Source: Spirochaetaceae bacterium
GTDB lineage: Bacteria; Spirochaetota; Spirochaetia; Treponematales; Treponemataceae
DNA: 56,244 bases
Assembly (NCBI GenBank): GCA_017622135.1
Contig: JAGARR010000022.1
Span: forward strand, 1 to 56,244
Direction: 5' to 3'
A model generated the notes under the pieces. That model searched no databases. It had not been told where the DNA came from and worked only from the letters and a program-made list of their open reading frames with translations. Made by a program: the position numbers and the translations under genes. Below are positions 8,156 through 15,391 of the stretch, one piece after another; the stretch's first letter is position 1; each line of letters opens with the position of its first letter.

Positions 8156-8989
8156 TCAGTTCATGCTGCTTGCAAGGGTGACGAATACCAGTTCTGGTCG
8201 GTTGAAGATGCGGGGAAGGATTGTGTTTTCCCGTGACAATCCACGGCTGACAATCAAAGTGCTCCGGCCAAAGTCATAGCATCCGCCGGCGAGCTTGGGA
8301 AAGAAGCCTTGGTTCGGGGCGTAAAAGCCATTCAGCAGAAATGGAATGCGGAATTGTCCGCCGTGAGCATGACCTGATACGGCTAGGTCGAAGCTGTGCG
8401 AGAAATACTGTGGTGCAAATTCCGGCCGGTGGGCAAGAAGAATGTTGAAGTGGGTGTCGTCGAGGAATTCTCCCAGAGCTGCAAGCTGTTCCTCAAAGCT
8501 TTTGAATGTAGTGTCATAGAGGTTTACCTCAGGGTCATCTATTCCACCAATTGACAGCTTGTTGCCATGTACCGTCAGTGTGTCTGCATGGCCACGGAGA
8601 ACGAGCACTCCGGCCCTTTCCAGGTAGTTGAAGAAATGGTACATCTCCTTGCTCCACCACTCGTGGTTTCCGCTGACGTAGTAGGTTGTATAGGTAGTTG
8701 CCAGTTTGTCTATAAGGATGTGGCTGTTGTTGTTTACATAGGCATCATCAAAGATGTCGCCACCGAGAAGAACAAGGTCCGGTTTCACCGCATTTATTTT
8801 CTGAAGCAGTTGCTGCTGGTTCTTGCCGTACAGGCAGGAGTGGAGGTCGGTTATCAGCGCCAGTGTCACTTCCCCAACAATCTTTTCATTTTCGATGCTG
8901 TAGTTGACCACTCGGAGACGGAAATCGAAGGCAAGTGCAAGAAGGATGAGGAGGCCAATTATTGAACAGACTTTTACTGCAGGTTTCAT
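8156..8989 (-). CDS. Membrane-anchored calcineurin-like metallophosphoesterase (YkuE type)
   Basis: The 277-residue product has one N-terminal membrane segment (residues about 7-25), then a two-metal phosphoesterase domain: ITDLHS, VLLGGDIFDD, VSGNHEWW, LLAHRPE and SGHAHGGQF. These carry the metal-binding Asp, Asn and His residues expected for an active enzyme. The family acts on phosphate esters, including lipid head groups or nucleotides; the substrate is not predictable here. The anchor suggests the domain faces the periplasm or the outer side of the inner membrane. The gene begins just beyond the tRNA-Gly terminator, and no clear promoter of its own was found, so readthrough is possible. 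The Shine-Dalgarno signal is weak. Confidence 0.85.
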   Translation of the reverse strand: MKPAVKVCSIIGLLILLALAFDFRLRVVNYSIENEKIVGEVTLALITDLHSCLYGKNQQQLLQKINAVKPDLVLLGGDIFDDAYVNNNSHILIDKLATTYTTYYVSGNHEWWSKEMYHFFNYLERAGVLVLRGHADTLTVHGNKLSIGGIDDPEVNLYDTTFKSFEEQLAALGEFLDDTHFNILLAHRPEFAPQYFSHSFDLAVSGHAHGGQFRIPFLLNGFYAPNQGFFPKLAGGCYDFGRSTLIVSRGLSRENTILPRIFNRPELVFVTLASSMN

Positions 8990-9011
8990 CTTGTTTGCTT
9001 GGTTATTATTG

Positions 9012-9045
9012 AATAAAAAAAACTCCCACTTTCGTGAGAGTTTTT
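9012..9045 (-). terminator. Terminator of tRNA-Gly
   Basis: On the minus strand, directly after the tRNA, AAAAACTC pairs with GAGTTTTT around a short inner stem and loop, followed by a run of eight T. Confidence 0.75.
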
Positions 9046-9046
9046 A

Positions 9047-9117
<71 letters not shown>

Positions 9118-9129
9118 AATGTGTAGATT

Positions 9130-9158
9130 ACTATATCAGTTTGTTTTTTTTATGTCAA
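9130..9158 (-). promoter_or_regulatory. Promoter of tRNA-Gly
   Basis: TTGACA (9158-9153), 17 bp, TATAGT (9135-9130) on the minus strand, ending 12 nt before the mature tRNA 5' end. Confidence 0.75.
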
Positions 9159-9190
9159 GTGCATTCAAAAAAAATTATCAAAGAATCCTC

Positions 9191-9219
9191 TTGCTAAATG
9201 TAACTGAATTCTTTATTCT
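9191..9219 (+). promoter_or_regulatory. Promoter for the 9228 TPR-like gene
   Basis: TTGCTA (9191-9196), 17 bp, TATTCT (9214-9219). The start codon is 8 nt beyond the -10, which predicts a leaderless transcript. Confidence 0.6.
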
Positions 9220-9227
9220 TAGGTTAT

Positions 9228-9971
9228 ATGAGTATGTGTAAGTTTTTTAAGGTTACTTTGATGATGGTGGGCTTGGTGTCCACCCTGTTTGCGGAAATCA
9301 ATACTCATGATGTTTTATGGGATGAATTTATTGTCCTTCGTGATGCCATGTACAACAACGAGGCATCTGCCGATGGTCTTTTGCCTCTGTATGATGCGGC
9401 GGTGGCCTCTGCACGGGAGAATTTTTCTGATGACACCTTGCTGGTGGCTCTGTCCCGGTGTGAGTACATCATGGGGCGGGCATACTCATATGAGGAGAAC
9501 AAGGATGCCGCCGGAGCACGGTATGATGCGGGGGATGCCTATGCTGTGCAGGCCTTGGACATTCGGGAGAGTGCCACCGCCCACTTGATGCGGGGAGAGA
9601 ACATCTCTCAGAACTGTTCTGTCAAGCCTGTGTCCTATGCCCTATCCCATGGAACAAAGGTGGGGGGACTGGCCAAGAAGACGCTGAAGCTTGACAAAAC
9701 CTATGGTGCTGCCATGTATCTCCAGACAGCCCAGCACATTTATGCTCCCTCTCCCTTCCACAACCACAAGAAGGGGATACGGGAGATGCAGGAGATTCTG
9801 GAGGACTCTTCTGTCCGTTTGGAAAGGGATGACGAATTCAATTTGACCAGCGCCATTGGGTATGGTTACATCCAGCGGAAGGAGCCTGACGAGGCCAGAA
9901 AATGGCTGGAGCGGGCTTTGGAAATCTATCCCGGCAATAAATATGTTCAGTCCTTGTTGAAAGATTTGTAG
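9228..9971 (+). CDS. Exported TPR-like protein, function unknown
   Basis: A 247-residue protein with an N-terminal signal peptide (MSMCKFFK, a hydrophobic core, cleavage probably after LFA at about residue 22). The mature part is helical. It has a recognisable tetratricopeptide-like pair at the end (residues about 200-245: AIGYGYIQRKEPDEARKWLE, then ALEIYPGNKY). The middle has a repeated Ala-rich helix pattern. It is probably periplasmic. I know no specific function. There is no Shine-Dalgarno sequence; the ATG sits 8 nt after a -10 box, so leaderless initiation is inferred. Confidence 0.7.
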   Translation: MSMCKFFKVTLMMVGLVSTLFAEINTHDVLWDEFIVLRDAMYNNEASADGLLPLYDAAVASARENFSDDTLLVALSRCEYIMGRAYSYEENKDAAGARYDAGDAYAVQALDIRESATAHLMRGENISQNCSVKPVSYALSHGTKVGGLAKKTLKLDKTYGAAMYLQTAQHIYAPSPFHNHKKGIREMQEILEDSSVRLERDDEFNLTSAIGYGYIQRKEPDEARKWLERALEIYPGNKYVQSLLKDL

Positions 9972-9997
9972 GTATACTATACAGTAGGTTTGTCCAG

Positions 9998-11155
9998 ATG
10001 AATGTTGTTGTCGAGTATTATGCCTGGATAGTGGCGTTCCTCAGCGTTTATTTTCTCATCTTTGCCTTGACCAATGCCTTTTGGCTGTGGATTTATTCCA
10101 AGAAGGCTAGGATTTTCCAGGGACCGAAGGTGTCCGTCTGCATTCCTGCCCGGAATGAGGAAAAGAACATCGAAGGCTGCATTCGTTCCTTCATGGCACA
10201 GAGCTACGAGAATTATGAGGTTCTGGTGCTCAACGACAACTCCGAGGACGGGACTGCTGATATACTGGGCTCTCTGGAGAAGGAATTCCCCGGCAAGCTG
10301 CGGGTGTTCAACGGAAAGCCTCTGGAGGAGGGCTGGACTGGGAAAATCTTTGCCATGAACCAGTTGATTCAGCATGCTGACGGAGAGTATCTCCTTTTTT
10401 CAGATGCGGACACCATCCACGGCAAGGATTCTATCGCCTTTGCGGTGACAAATCTCACTGTCCACAATGCGGACATGCTCTCAGGATACATCAAGGAGAA
10501 GCTGGTGACCTTTGGAGAGCGGATTACCATTCCCCTCATGTTCATGCTGACAGGCTTTGTTCTTCCTATGTTTCTTAATAGGATCACTCCCTTTCCCTTT
10601 ACGTCTGTGGCTATTGGCCAGTACATCATGATTAAGAAGAATGTGTTTGAGGCTGTGGGTGGTTACGAGTCCATGAAGAACCTCATTAGTGAGGATGTTT
10701 TCCTGGCGCGTCTGGTGAAGAAGCGAGGATACAAGACAATTTTCACTGACTGCAAGCGGGCCGCCACCTGCCGTATGTATACGGGATATGGGGAGAGCGT
10801 GAACGGGATAACGAAGAACATCTTCTCCTTCCTGTCGAACAATACAGCCATAATTCTGGCAGCAATTTTCGGAGTGTCTTGCTTTCTGCTGCTGCCCTTT
10901 CCCCTATTTATTGGAGCTTTGATTGCAAATATTACGGTAGGTGGCTGGATTACCACCATCACTGTTCTGCTGGGAATCAATGTCCTCTTGATGTTCATCG
11001 TATGGGTGCTGGTGTCTGGCTCCCAGCATCTTCCATTCTCAACACCCTTTTTGTATCCGGTGCTTTTCGGCAATTTGGTGTATATGGCTACCCTGTCCTA
11101 CATCAGAACTGTTTCTGGCAAGGGGTATGTCTGGAAGGGCAGGGTAGTCCACTGA
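9998..11155 (+). CDS. Membrane glycosyltransferase, family 2
   Basis: The 385-residue product has an N-terminal membrane helix (about 8-30), a GT-A domain with VSVCIPARNEEKNIEGCI, EVLVLNDNSEDGTADIL and the metal-binding DAD of LLFSDADTIHG, then a SEDVFLARLVKKRGY acceptor motif. Three or four C-terminal membrane helices follow (about 285-370). The layout resembles CrtQ-like and other lipid or carotenoid glycosyltransferases. Donor and acceptor cannot be told. The gene is followed after 1 nt by a PlsC-type acyltransferase, so the pair may build one glycolipid. A weak TTGTTG/TATACA promoter with an 18-bp spacer (9954-9983) overlaps the end of the previous gene. Confidence 0.85.
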   Translation: MNVVVEYYAWIVAFLSVYFLIFALTNAFWLWIYSKKARIFQGPKVSVCIPARNEEKNIEGCIRSFMAQSYENYEVLVLNDNSEDGTADILGSLEKEFPGKLRVFNGKPLEEGWTGKIFAMNQLIQHADGEYLLFSDADTIHGKDSIAFAVTNLTVHNADMLSGYIKEKLVTFGERITIPLMFMLTGFVLPMFLNRITPFPFTSVAIGQYIMIKKNVFEAVGGYESMKNLISEDVFLARLVKKRGYKTIFTDCKRAATCRMYTGYGESVNGITKNIFSFLSNNTAIILAAIFGVSCFLLLPFPLFIGALIANITVGGWITTITVLLGINVLLMFIVWVLVSGSQHLPFSTPFLYPVLFGNLVYMATLSYIRTVSGKGYVWKGRVVH

Positions 11156-11156
11156 T

Positions 11157-11885
11157 ATGGCATACAAGCACGGCGACAAACTGATTTCCTCCAATCCCTG
11201 GTTTCGGCTTGCGTCATTCCTTACCTTTTATTCATTGATTATTCCCGCTTCTATTCTGGTTTGGGCCCTATACCGCAACAAGATACTGGGACGAAAGAAT
11301 TTACGACGGGTGAGCCATGCCATCACGGTGTCCAACCACTCCCTGTTGTTGGATCCCGTGATGATGGTGTCCACTGTGTTTCCGGGCCATTTCTTCCAAA
11401 CTCTTTTGGAGGCAACGGTCTGTGCTCCTGTGGTGGGCACCTTGACTAGGTTGCTGGGAGGAGTGCCTGTTCCTCGTGGAGATGTCCACTTTTCGGCCCT
11501 GAAGGAGGGGTGTCTGGAAGCCTTTAGACGGGGGAAGATGGTTCACTTTTACCCAGAAGGTGAGTGCTATCTGTATAATGCTTCTCCCAAGAAATTCCAT
11601 CCCGGGGCCTTTTTCCTTTCTGCTATCTTGGATGTGCCCATCATTCCCATGGCTACTGTCTTCCATAAGCGGCGCTGCCGTCCTACTGTGCATCTGCATA
11701 TCCTTGAGCCGGTGTATCCGACTGACTACAAGGTGCGTAGGGAGGATGGTTCCATCGATCAGTCAGCCCTGCGACAGTATATGGATGCGGTGAGACAGCT
11801 GATTGTGGACAAGATTCAGCAGGAGCATGGAACTGGCATGTACTACAAGGGGGCCATGGACCGAATCCGTGGCATTAATGCGTAG
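11157..11885 (+). CDS. 1-acyl-sn-glycerol-3-phosphate acyltransferase-like protein (PlsC family)
   Basis: PlsC enzymes transfer an acyl chain to a lysophospholipid at the inner membrane. The 242-residue product has an N-terminal hydrophobic segment (about 19-37), the catalytic HX4D box as NHSLLLDP, the GGVPVPRGD substrate motif and the FYPEGE motif. It starts 1 nt after the stop of the glycosyltransferase gene, so translation is probably coupled. The usual role would be phosphatidic acid synthesis. Pairing with a glycosyltransferase leaves open acylation of a glycolipid. Confidence 0.85.
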   Translation: MAYKHGDKLISSNPWFRLASFLTFYSLIIPASILVWALYRNKILGRKNLRRVSHAITVSNHSLLLDPVMMVSTVFPGHFFQTLLEATVCAPVVGTLTRLLGGVPVPRGDVHFSALKEGCLEAFRRGKMVHFYPEGECYLYNASPKKFHPGAFFLSAILDVPIIPMATVFHKRRCRPTVHLHILEPVYPTDYKVRREDGSIDQSALRQYMDAVRQLIVDKIQQEHGTGMYYKGAMDRIRGINA

Positions 11886-11917
11886 CTTTGTTCTTTTTTC
11901 TTTATTATTTCATTACC

Positions 11918-11945
11918 TTGAAAATTCCGCAGGGGTTTTCATAAT
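11918..11945 (+). promoter_or_regulatory. Possible promoter for the purine permease gene
   Basis: TTGAAA (11918-11923), 16 bp, CATAAT (11940-11945). The leader would be about 48 nt and holds a strong GAGGAGG site. No riboswitch-like fold was seen. Confidence 0.4.
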
Positions 11946-12000
11946 ATGACATTTTTAGTATAGTTGTGACATATTATTTAGATCTGAGGAGGATCATAGA

Positions 12001-13290
12001 ATGGAAAAGCTGTTTAAACTCCAGGAACGGGGTACGACAGTGCGGACTGAGGTGGTGGCTGGAATCACTACCTTCTTGACAATGGCGTATATTCTGGCAG
12101 TAAATCCCGGTATGCTGGGTGAGACTGGTATGCCTGCAAGTGGCGTGTTCACCGCCACCGCCCTTTCTGCCGCCATTGCGACCTTGGTGATGGCTTTTGC
12201 CGCAAACTTACCCGTGGCCCTTGCCCCTGGTATGGGATTGAACGCCTTCTTTACCTACACTGTTGTATTCGGTATGGGCTACAGCTGGCAGGGTGCGCTG
12301 ACCGCTGTATTCCTGGAGGGCATCCTGTTCATCCTGCTTTCCTTCTTTAATGTGCGCGAGGCCATCATCACGGCTATTCCCGGCAACCTGAAGAAGGCCG
12401 TGGCTGTTGGTATCGGCTTGTTTATCGCTCTGATTGGTCTGGCCAATGGCGGGCTTGTTGCTAGCGACTTGGGAACCATCATCGGATTTGTGCCCCTGAA
12501 GGGAGGGGCTCCCATGGTTGCCGTAATCGGACTGATTATTACCATCATCCTGTTCTCCCTGCGGATTCCCGGTTCAATCCTTATTGGAATCCTCCTGACC
12601 ACTCTGGTGGGCATTCCTTTTGGCGTGACAACCGTTCCTGAGGGATTCTCTCCTGTTTCCCTGCCTGCCTCACCCCTGCTCTGTCAGTTTGATTTCTCCA
12701 GCGTGCTGACCTTCAAGTTCTTCACCGTGTTCTTTACCTTCTTCTTTGTGGACATCTTTGACACCGTGGGAACCCTGGTGGGGGTCACCACCCAGGCTCG
12801 CCTGACCGACAAGGAGGGAAACATCCCCAAGGTAAAGCAGGCCCTGCTGGCAGATGCTGTGGGAACGGTGGCCGGAGCCGCCCTGGGAACCTCCACCGTA
12901 ACCAGCTTTGTGGAGAGCTCCGCAGGTGTTGCCGTTGGCGGACGCACTGGCCTTGCCTCCGTGGTGACTGCCATCCTCTTTTTGGTGGCCCTCTTTCTGA
13001 GCCCCCTGTTCCTGCTGGTGCCCTCTGCTGCCACTGCTCCCGCATTGATTTTCGTGGGATACCTGATGATGAAGTCGGTGGTGGACATTGACTTTGAGGA
13101 TCCCACCGAGGGAATCCCTGCCTTCGTCACCATCCTGGTGATGCCCTTTGCCTACAGCATTGCAGAAGGCATCGTGTGGGGGGTCATAGCCTACGTTATC
13201 CTGAACGTGGCCGCCCGGAAATTCAACAAGATTTCCATCGTCACCTGGATTCTATTTGTCATCTTCTTCTTGCGCTTCTTCTTCAAGTAG
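12001..13290 (+). CDS. NCS2-family purine (guanine/hypoxanthine/adenine) permease, AzgA-like
   Basis: A 429-residue inner-membrane transporter. It matches the AzgA/PbuG branch of NCS2: an N-terminal ERGTTVRTEVVAGITTFLTM, then MAYILAVNPGML, the ALAPGMGLNAFFTYTVV segment, a TTLVGIPFGVT helix, the FFVDIFDTVGTLVGV motif, and GTSTVTSFVESSAGVAVGGR. About 12-14 membrane segments. It has a clear SD (GAGGAGG) and stands alone. This branch takes up purine bases by proton symport; which base is not predictable. The next stretch downstream is mobile-element debris. Confidence 0.9.
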   Translation: MEKLFKLQERGTTVRTEVVAGITTFLTMAYILAVNPGMLGETGMPASGVFTATALSAAIATLVMAFAANLPVALAPGMGLNAFFTYTVVFGMGYSWQGALTAVFLEGILFILLSFFNVREAIITAIPGNLKKAVAVGIGLFIALIGLANGGLVASDLGTIIGFVPLKGGAPMVAVIGLIITIILFSLRIPGSILIGILLTTLVGIPFGVTTVPEGFSPVSLPASPLLCQFDFSSVLTFKFFTVFFTFFFVDIFDTVGTLVGVTTQARLTDKEGNIPKVKQALLADAVGTVAGAALGTSTVTSFVESSAGVAVGGRTGLASVVTAILFLVALFLSPLFLLVPSAATAPALIFVGYLMMKSVVDIDFEDPTEGIPAFVTILVMPFAYSIAEGIVWGVIAYVILNVAARKFNKISIVTWILFVIFFLRFFFK

Positions 13291-13331
13291 GGAATTCACC
13301 CTACGCTGAAGGCTATCACCGGGAAGTGAAG

Positions 13332-13815
13332 TGTACTCCATTTATTGGACATTTCAACTAGGCTGATTTTAAGGACTGATTCCTAAATTGTAAAGGGAAT
13401 CAGTCCATTAAATTTAACCGTAATTCTCTTTTCATTGTACCAGGACAAATATTCAACCAGCTCCTTTTTGAAATGTTCCAAAGACTCAAACTCTTGAATA
13501 TATAGAAGCTCTGACTTTAACAAGCCAAAGGAGTTTTCCATTCACAGCATTGTCAAGACAGTTTCCTTTCCGCGACATGCTTTGCCTTACGTCTTTTTCT
13601 TTTAGCCGCTTCTGATAATTGGACATTTGATATTGCCAGCCTTGGTCGGAATGAAGTATTAGATTTGTTCCGTCAGGAATTTTTACAAAACTCTTTTTCC
13701 AGCATATCCACAACTTGTGCATAATTGGGACTTTCTGAAAGATTCCAGCTGACTAATGACTGGTCATGCAAGTCAAGAATCGCAGACAGATGCAGCTTCT
13801 TTAGACAAATCAATC
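13332..13815 (-). mobile_element. IS3-family (IS150-like) orfB remnant
   Basis: On the minus strand, spread over three frames, are the last ~140 residues of an IS3 Orf[68 protein letters not shown], then [20 protein letters not shown] and FNGLIPFTI. It is broken by frameshifts near 13690 and near 13540. The upstream two thirds of OrfB and all of OrfA are missing. TGTACTCCATTTATTGGACA at 13332 resembles the terminal repeat of IS150-type elements and probably marks the IS end. The other end abuts the broken methyltransferase at about 13810. Confidence 0.8.
13373..13406. repeat. Perfect 11-bp inverted repeat at the end of the IS orfB
   Basis: GGACTGATTCC (13373-13383) and GGAATCAGTCC (13396-13406) with a 12-nt loop. 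The orfB stop codon lies in the loop. It may act as the element's terminator or block readthrough. Confidence 0.7.
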
Positions 13816-14524
13816 TGCTGACGTTCAGACTGATATGCATGCCCCACAAAGGGCGGATTCCCCATGATGTAGTCATAGCGAATCTCGCTTCCGTCAATTT
13901 CTGTGTCAAAGCCGGCGAAAAGTCCCTCGTTGAGTTGCACCTTCTCATCAATACCAAAAATCGTGGGGCTGATTTCTCGCCAGTCGAATGGAGCGCAGTC
14001 CTTCATCAAAACGTCAACGATTTCCTGGGTGAAGCCGGGAATCTCGATGTCCTCGGCGGCAAAGAGCCCACCGTTCACATAGGGAGAGGCTCTCAGGCTG
14101 GTGTCGTACTTGTCCCGATTCTCAAGCTCCGTGTCCAGGCCCTTGAACAGCTTGATGAATGCGTCCCACAGGCTCGGCAGGCTGAAGGACTTGATGTAGT
14201 CCTCAAAGCTTGTTCGAGTCTCGAAGGCCCCGCATCCTCGGCGTAGAAGCAGAACACCAGGCGGACGCAGAGGATGTTGAGGGAGCGGAAGCTGCCTCCA
14301 TCCGGCTCAATGTATTCCTTGATGAGTGCGTCGTAGAGCTTCCCGACCAAGATGCCGGCCTGCAGGCTGATTTCTTCCTCACGGCGGATTTGCTGGCTTC
14401 TGGAGTCCACCAAAAATGGCAGGTGATAAAGCTCTTTTCCCAGATTCTCAAGCAGGATGATTTCTGGCTCTACGTGGAACTAATGATTGAAAACTCGCTG
14501 ACCGACTTGCTCTGCCTGCGTCAT
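13806..14524 (-). pseudogene. Broken MmeI-like type IIG restriction/DNA methyltransferase
   Basis: Three pieces on the minus strand match one family. The N-terminal piece (from ATG 14524, with an in-frame TAG at 14482-14480) reads GKELYHLPFLVD, SLQAGILVGKLYDALIKEY, then LNILCVRLVFCFYAEDAG. After a frameshift near 14225 it continues SFEDYIKSFSLPSLWDAFIK, SPYVNGGLFAAEDIEIPGF, FDWREISPTIFG. A third part carries the methyltransferase motif IV, YDYIMGNPPFVGHAYQSE. Between ISPTIFG and that motif, the AdoMet-binding part appears deleted. The C-terminal half is gone, replaced by the IS remnant at about 13810. Intact family members exceed 900 residues. It is non-functional, a relic of a defence system. 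Confidence 0.8.
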
Positions 14525-14776
14525 GGGAACAGTTTAGCACGGGGAGGGAGCAGTGAGAAGGGTGGAATCAATGCTCAACTTTCATACATGACTCTCCAGT
14601 GTATCGTCCTCCCAAAAAAAAGCAATTTTTTTCTTTTTTTTCGTAACCTTCCTGTACCCCGTTGGTTTGGTTTATAGATTGCAAGAGCAACAACAATCAC
14701 CGCAGTTTCGACAGAAACATGCAGCCGCACACACTGCATTTTCTTGTTTTCTGCATCCTCCTCTCCTTTTTTTGTT

Positions 14777-14811
14777 GGGGTCCGGTACGTCGTATCGGGC
14801 CCCTTTTTTTT
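14777..14811 (+). terminator. Hairpin terminator upstream of the flagellar operon
   Basis: GGGGTCCG (14777-14784) pairs with CGGGCCCC (14796-14803) and is followed by eight T. No plus-strand gene was found in the ~250 bp before it, so it either blocks readthrough from the island or ends an unseen transcript. The rest of 14525-14776 shows only A/T tracts and no supportable gene. Confidence 0.75.
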
Positions 14812-14814
14812 CTT

Positions 14815-14841
14815 TAAGATAATTCCCCCTTCTGCCGATAT
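14815..14841 (+). promoter_or_regulatory. Sigma-28 (FliA)-like promoter of the flgN-flgK-flgL-fliW-csrA operon
   Basis: TAAG (14815-14818), exactly 15 bp, GCCGATAT (14834-14841). The known FliA consensus is TAAA-N15-GCCGATAA, so 3 of 4 and 7 of 8 bases match. It lies 4 bp after the terminator's T run and about 38 bp before the flgN start. Confidence 0.7.
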
Positions 14842-14878
14842 ACTAATGAAGTATTATGGATTCATGGAGGATGCCTTT

Positions 14879-15376
14879 ATGGACAAAAAGGCAGCTACAG
14901 ATTTGCTGGCCATCCTAACTTCCCAGAATGATTTGTTGGACTCAATGATTGGGTTGCAAAAGCTTGTTCGTCAGGCTGTTACGGAAAAAAACTGGGTTGA
15001 TCTGGATAATAATCTCTTTAAGCTCAATGAGTTGACAGAGAGTTTTACCCAGATGGAGGCAAAGAGAGAGGAGCTTTGTTGCCAGATTTGTGGTGTCTCA
15101 GGTTCACAACAGGTGCCTGGTATGCATCAGGTGTCCATAAAGCTTCCGGATGATTTGCGTCCAGTGGTGAAGGAGGTGCTTCACCAGGTGCGGCAAAAAC
15201 TATCTGTTTCCAAGGTGGAAAATGACGCCTTAAACGATTATATACGGATTACAAAGGAATTTTTGCAGGAAGTGTTTGATTCAGTAATCCCAAAAAATCG
15301 TAACACAGTGTATTCCAATACAGGTTCAGTAATTAAGCCTGTACCAGAAAACCTGTTGATTAACACCGTATTATAA
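14879..15376 (+). CDS. flgN: FlgN-type flagellar export chaperone
   Basis: FlgN binds FlgK and FlgL in the cytoplasm and delivers them to the flagellar export gate. The 165-residue product is all-helical, with the FlgN-like LLAILTSQNDLLDSMIGLQK and LDNNLFKLNELTESFTQMEA segments and a C-terminal coiled-coil-like helix. Sequence alone is a weak guide in this family; position directly before flgK is the main support. The start at 14879 is fixed by GGAGG (14866-14870) 8 nt upstream; longer in-frame starts lack any such site. It is the first gene after the sigma-28-like promoter and lies 15 bp from flgK. Confidence 0.75.
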   Translation: MDKKAATDLLAILTSQNDLLDSMIGLQKLVRQAVTEKNWVDLDNNLFKLNELTESFTQMEAKREELCCQICGVSGSQQVPGMHQVSIKLPDDLRPVVKEVLHQVRQKLSVSKVENDALNDYIRITKEFLQEVFDSVIPKNRNTVYSNTGSVIKPVPENLLINTVL

Positions 15377-15391
15377 TTAAAGGAGTATAGG

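Noticed and set aside
11886..12000. Possible purine riboswitch before the NCS2 permease.
   Set aside because: No three-way junction or conserved purine-aptamer loop sequences could be found in the 115 bp.
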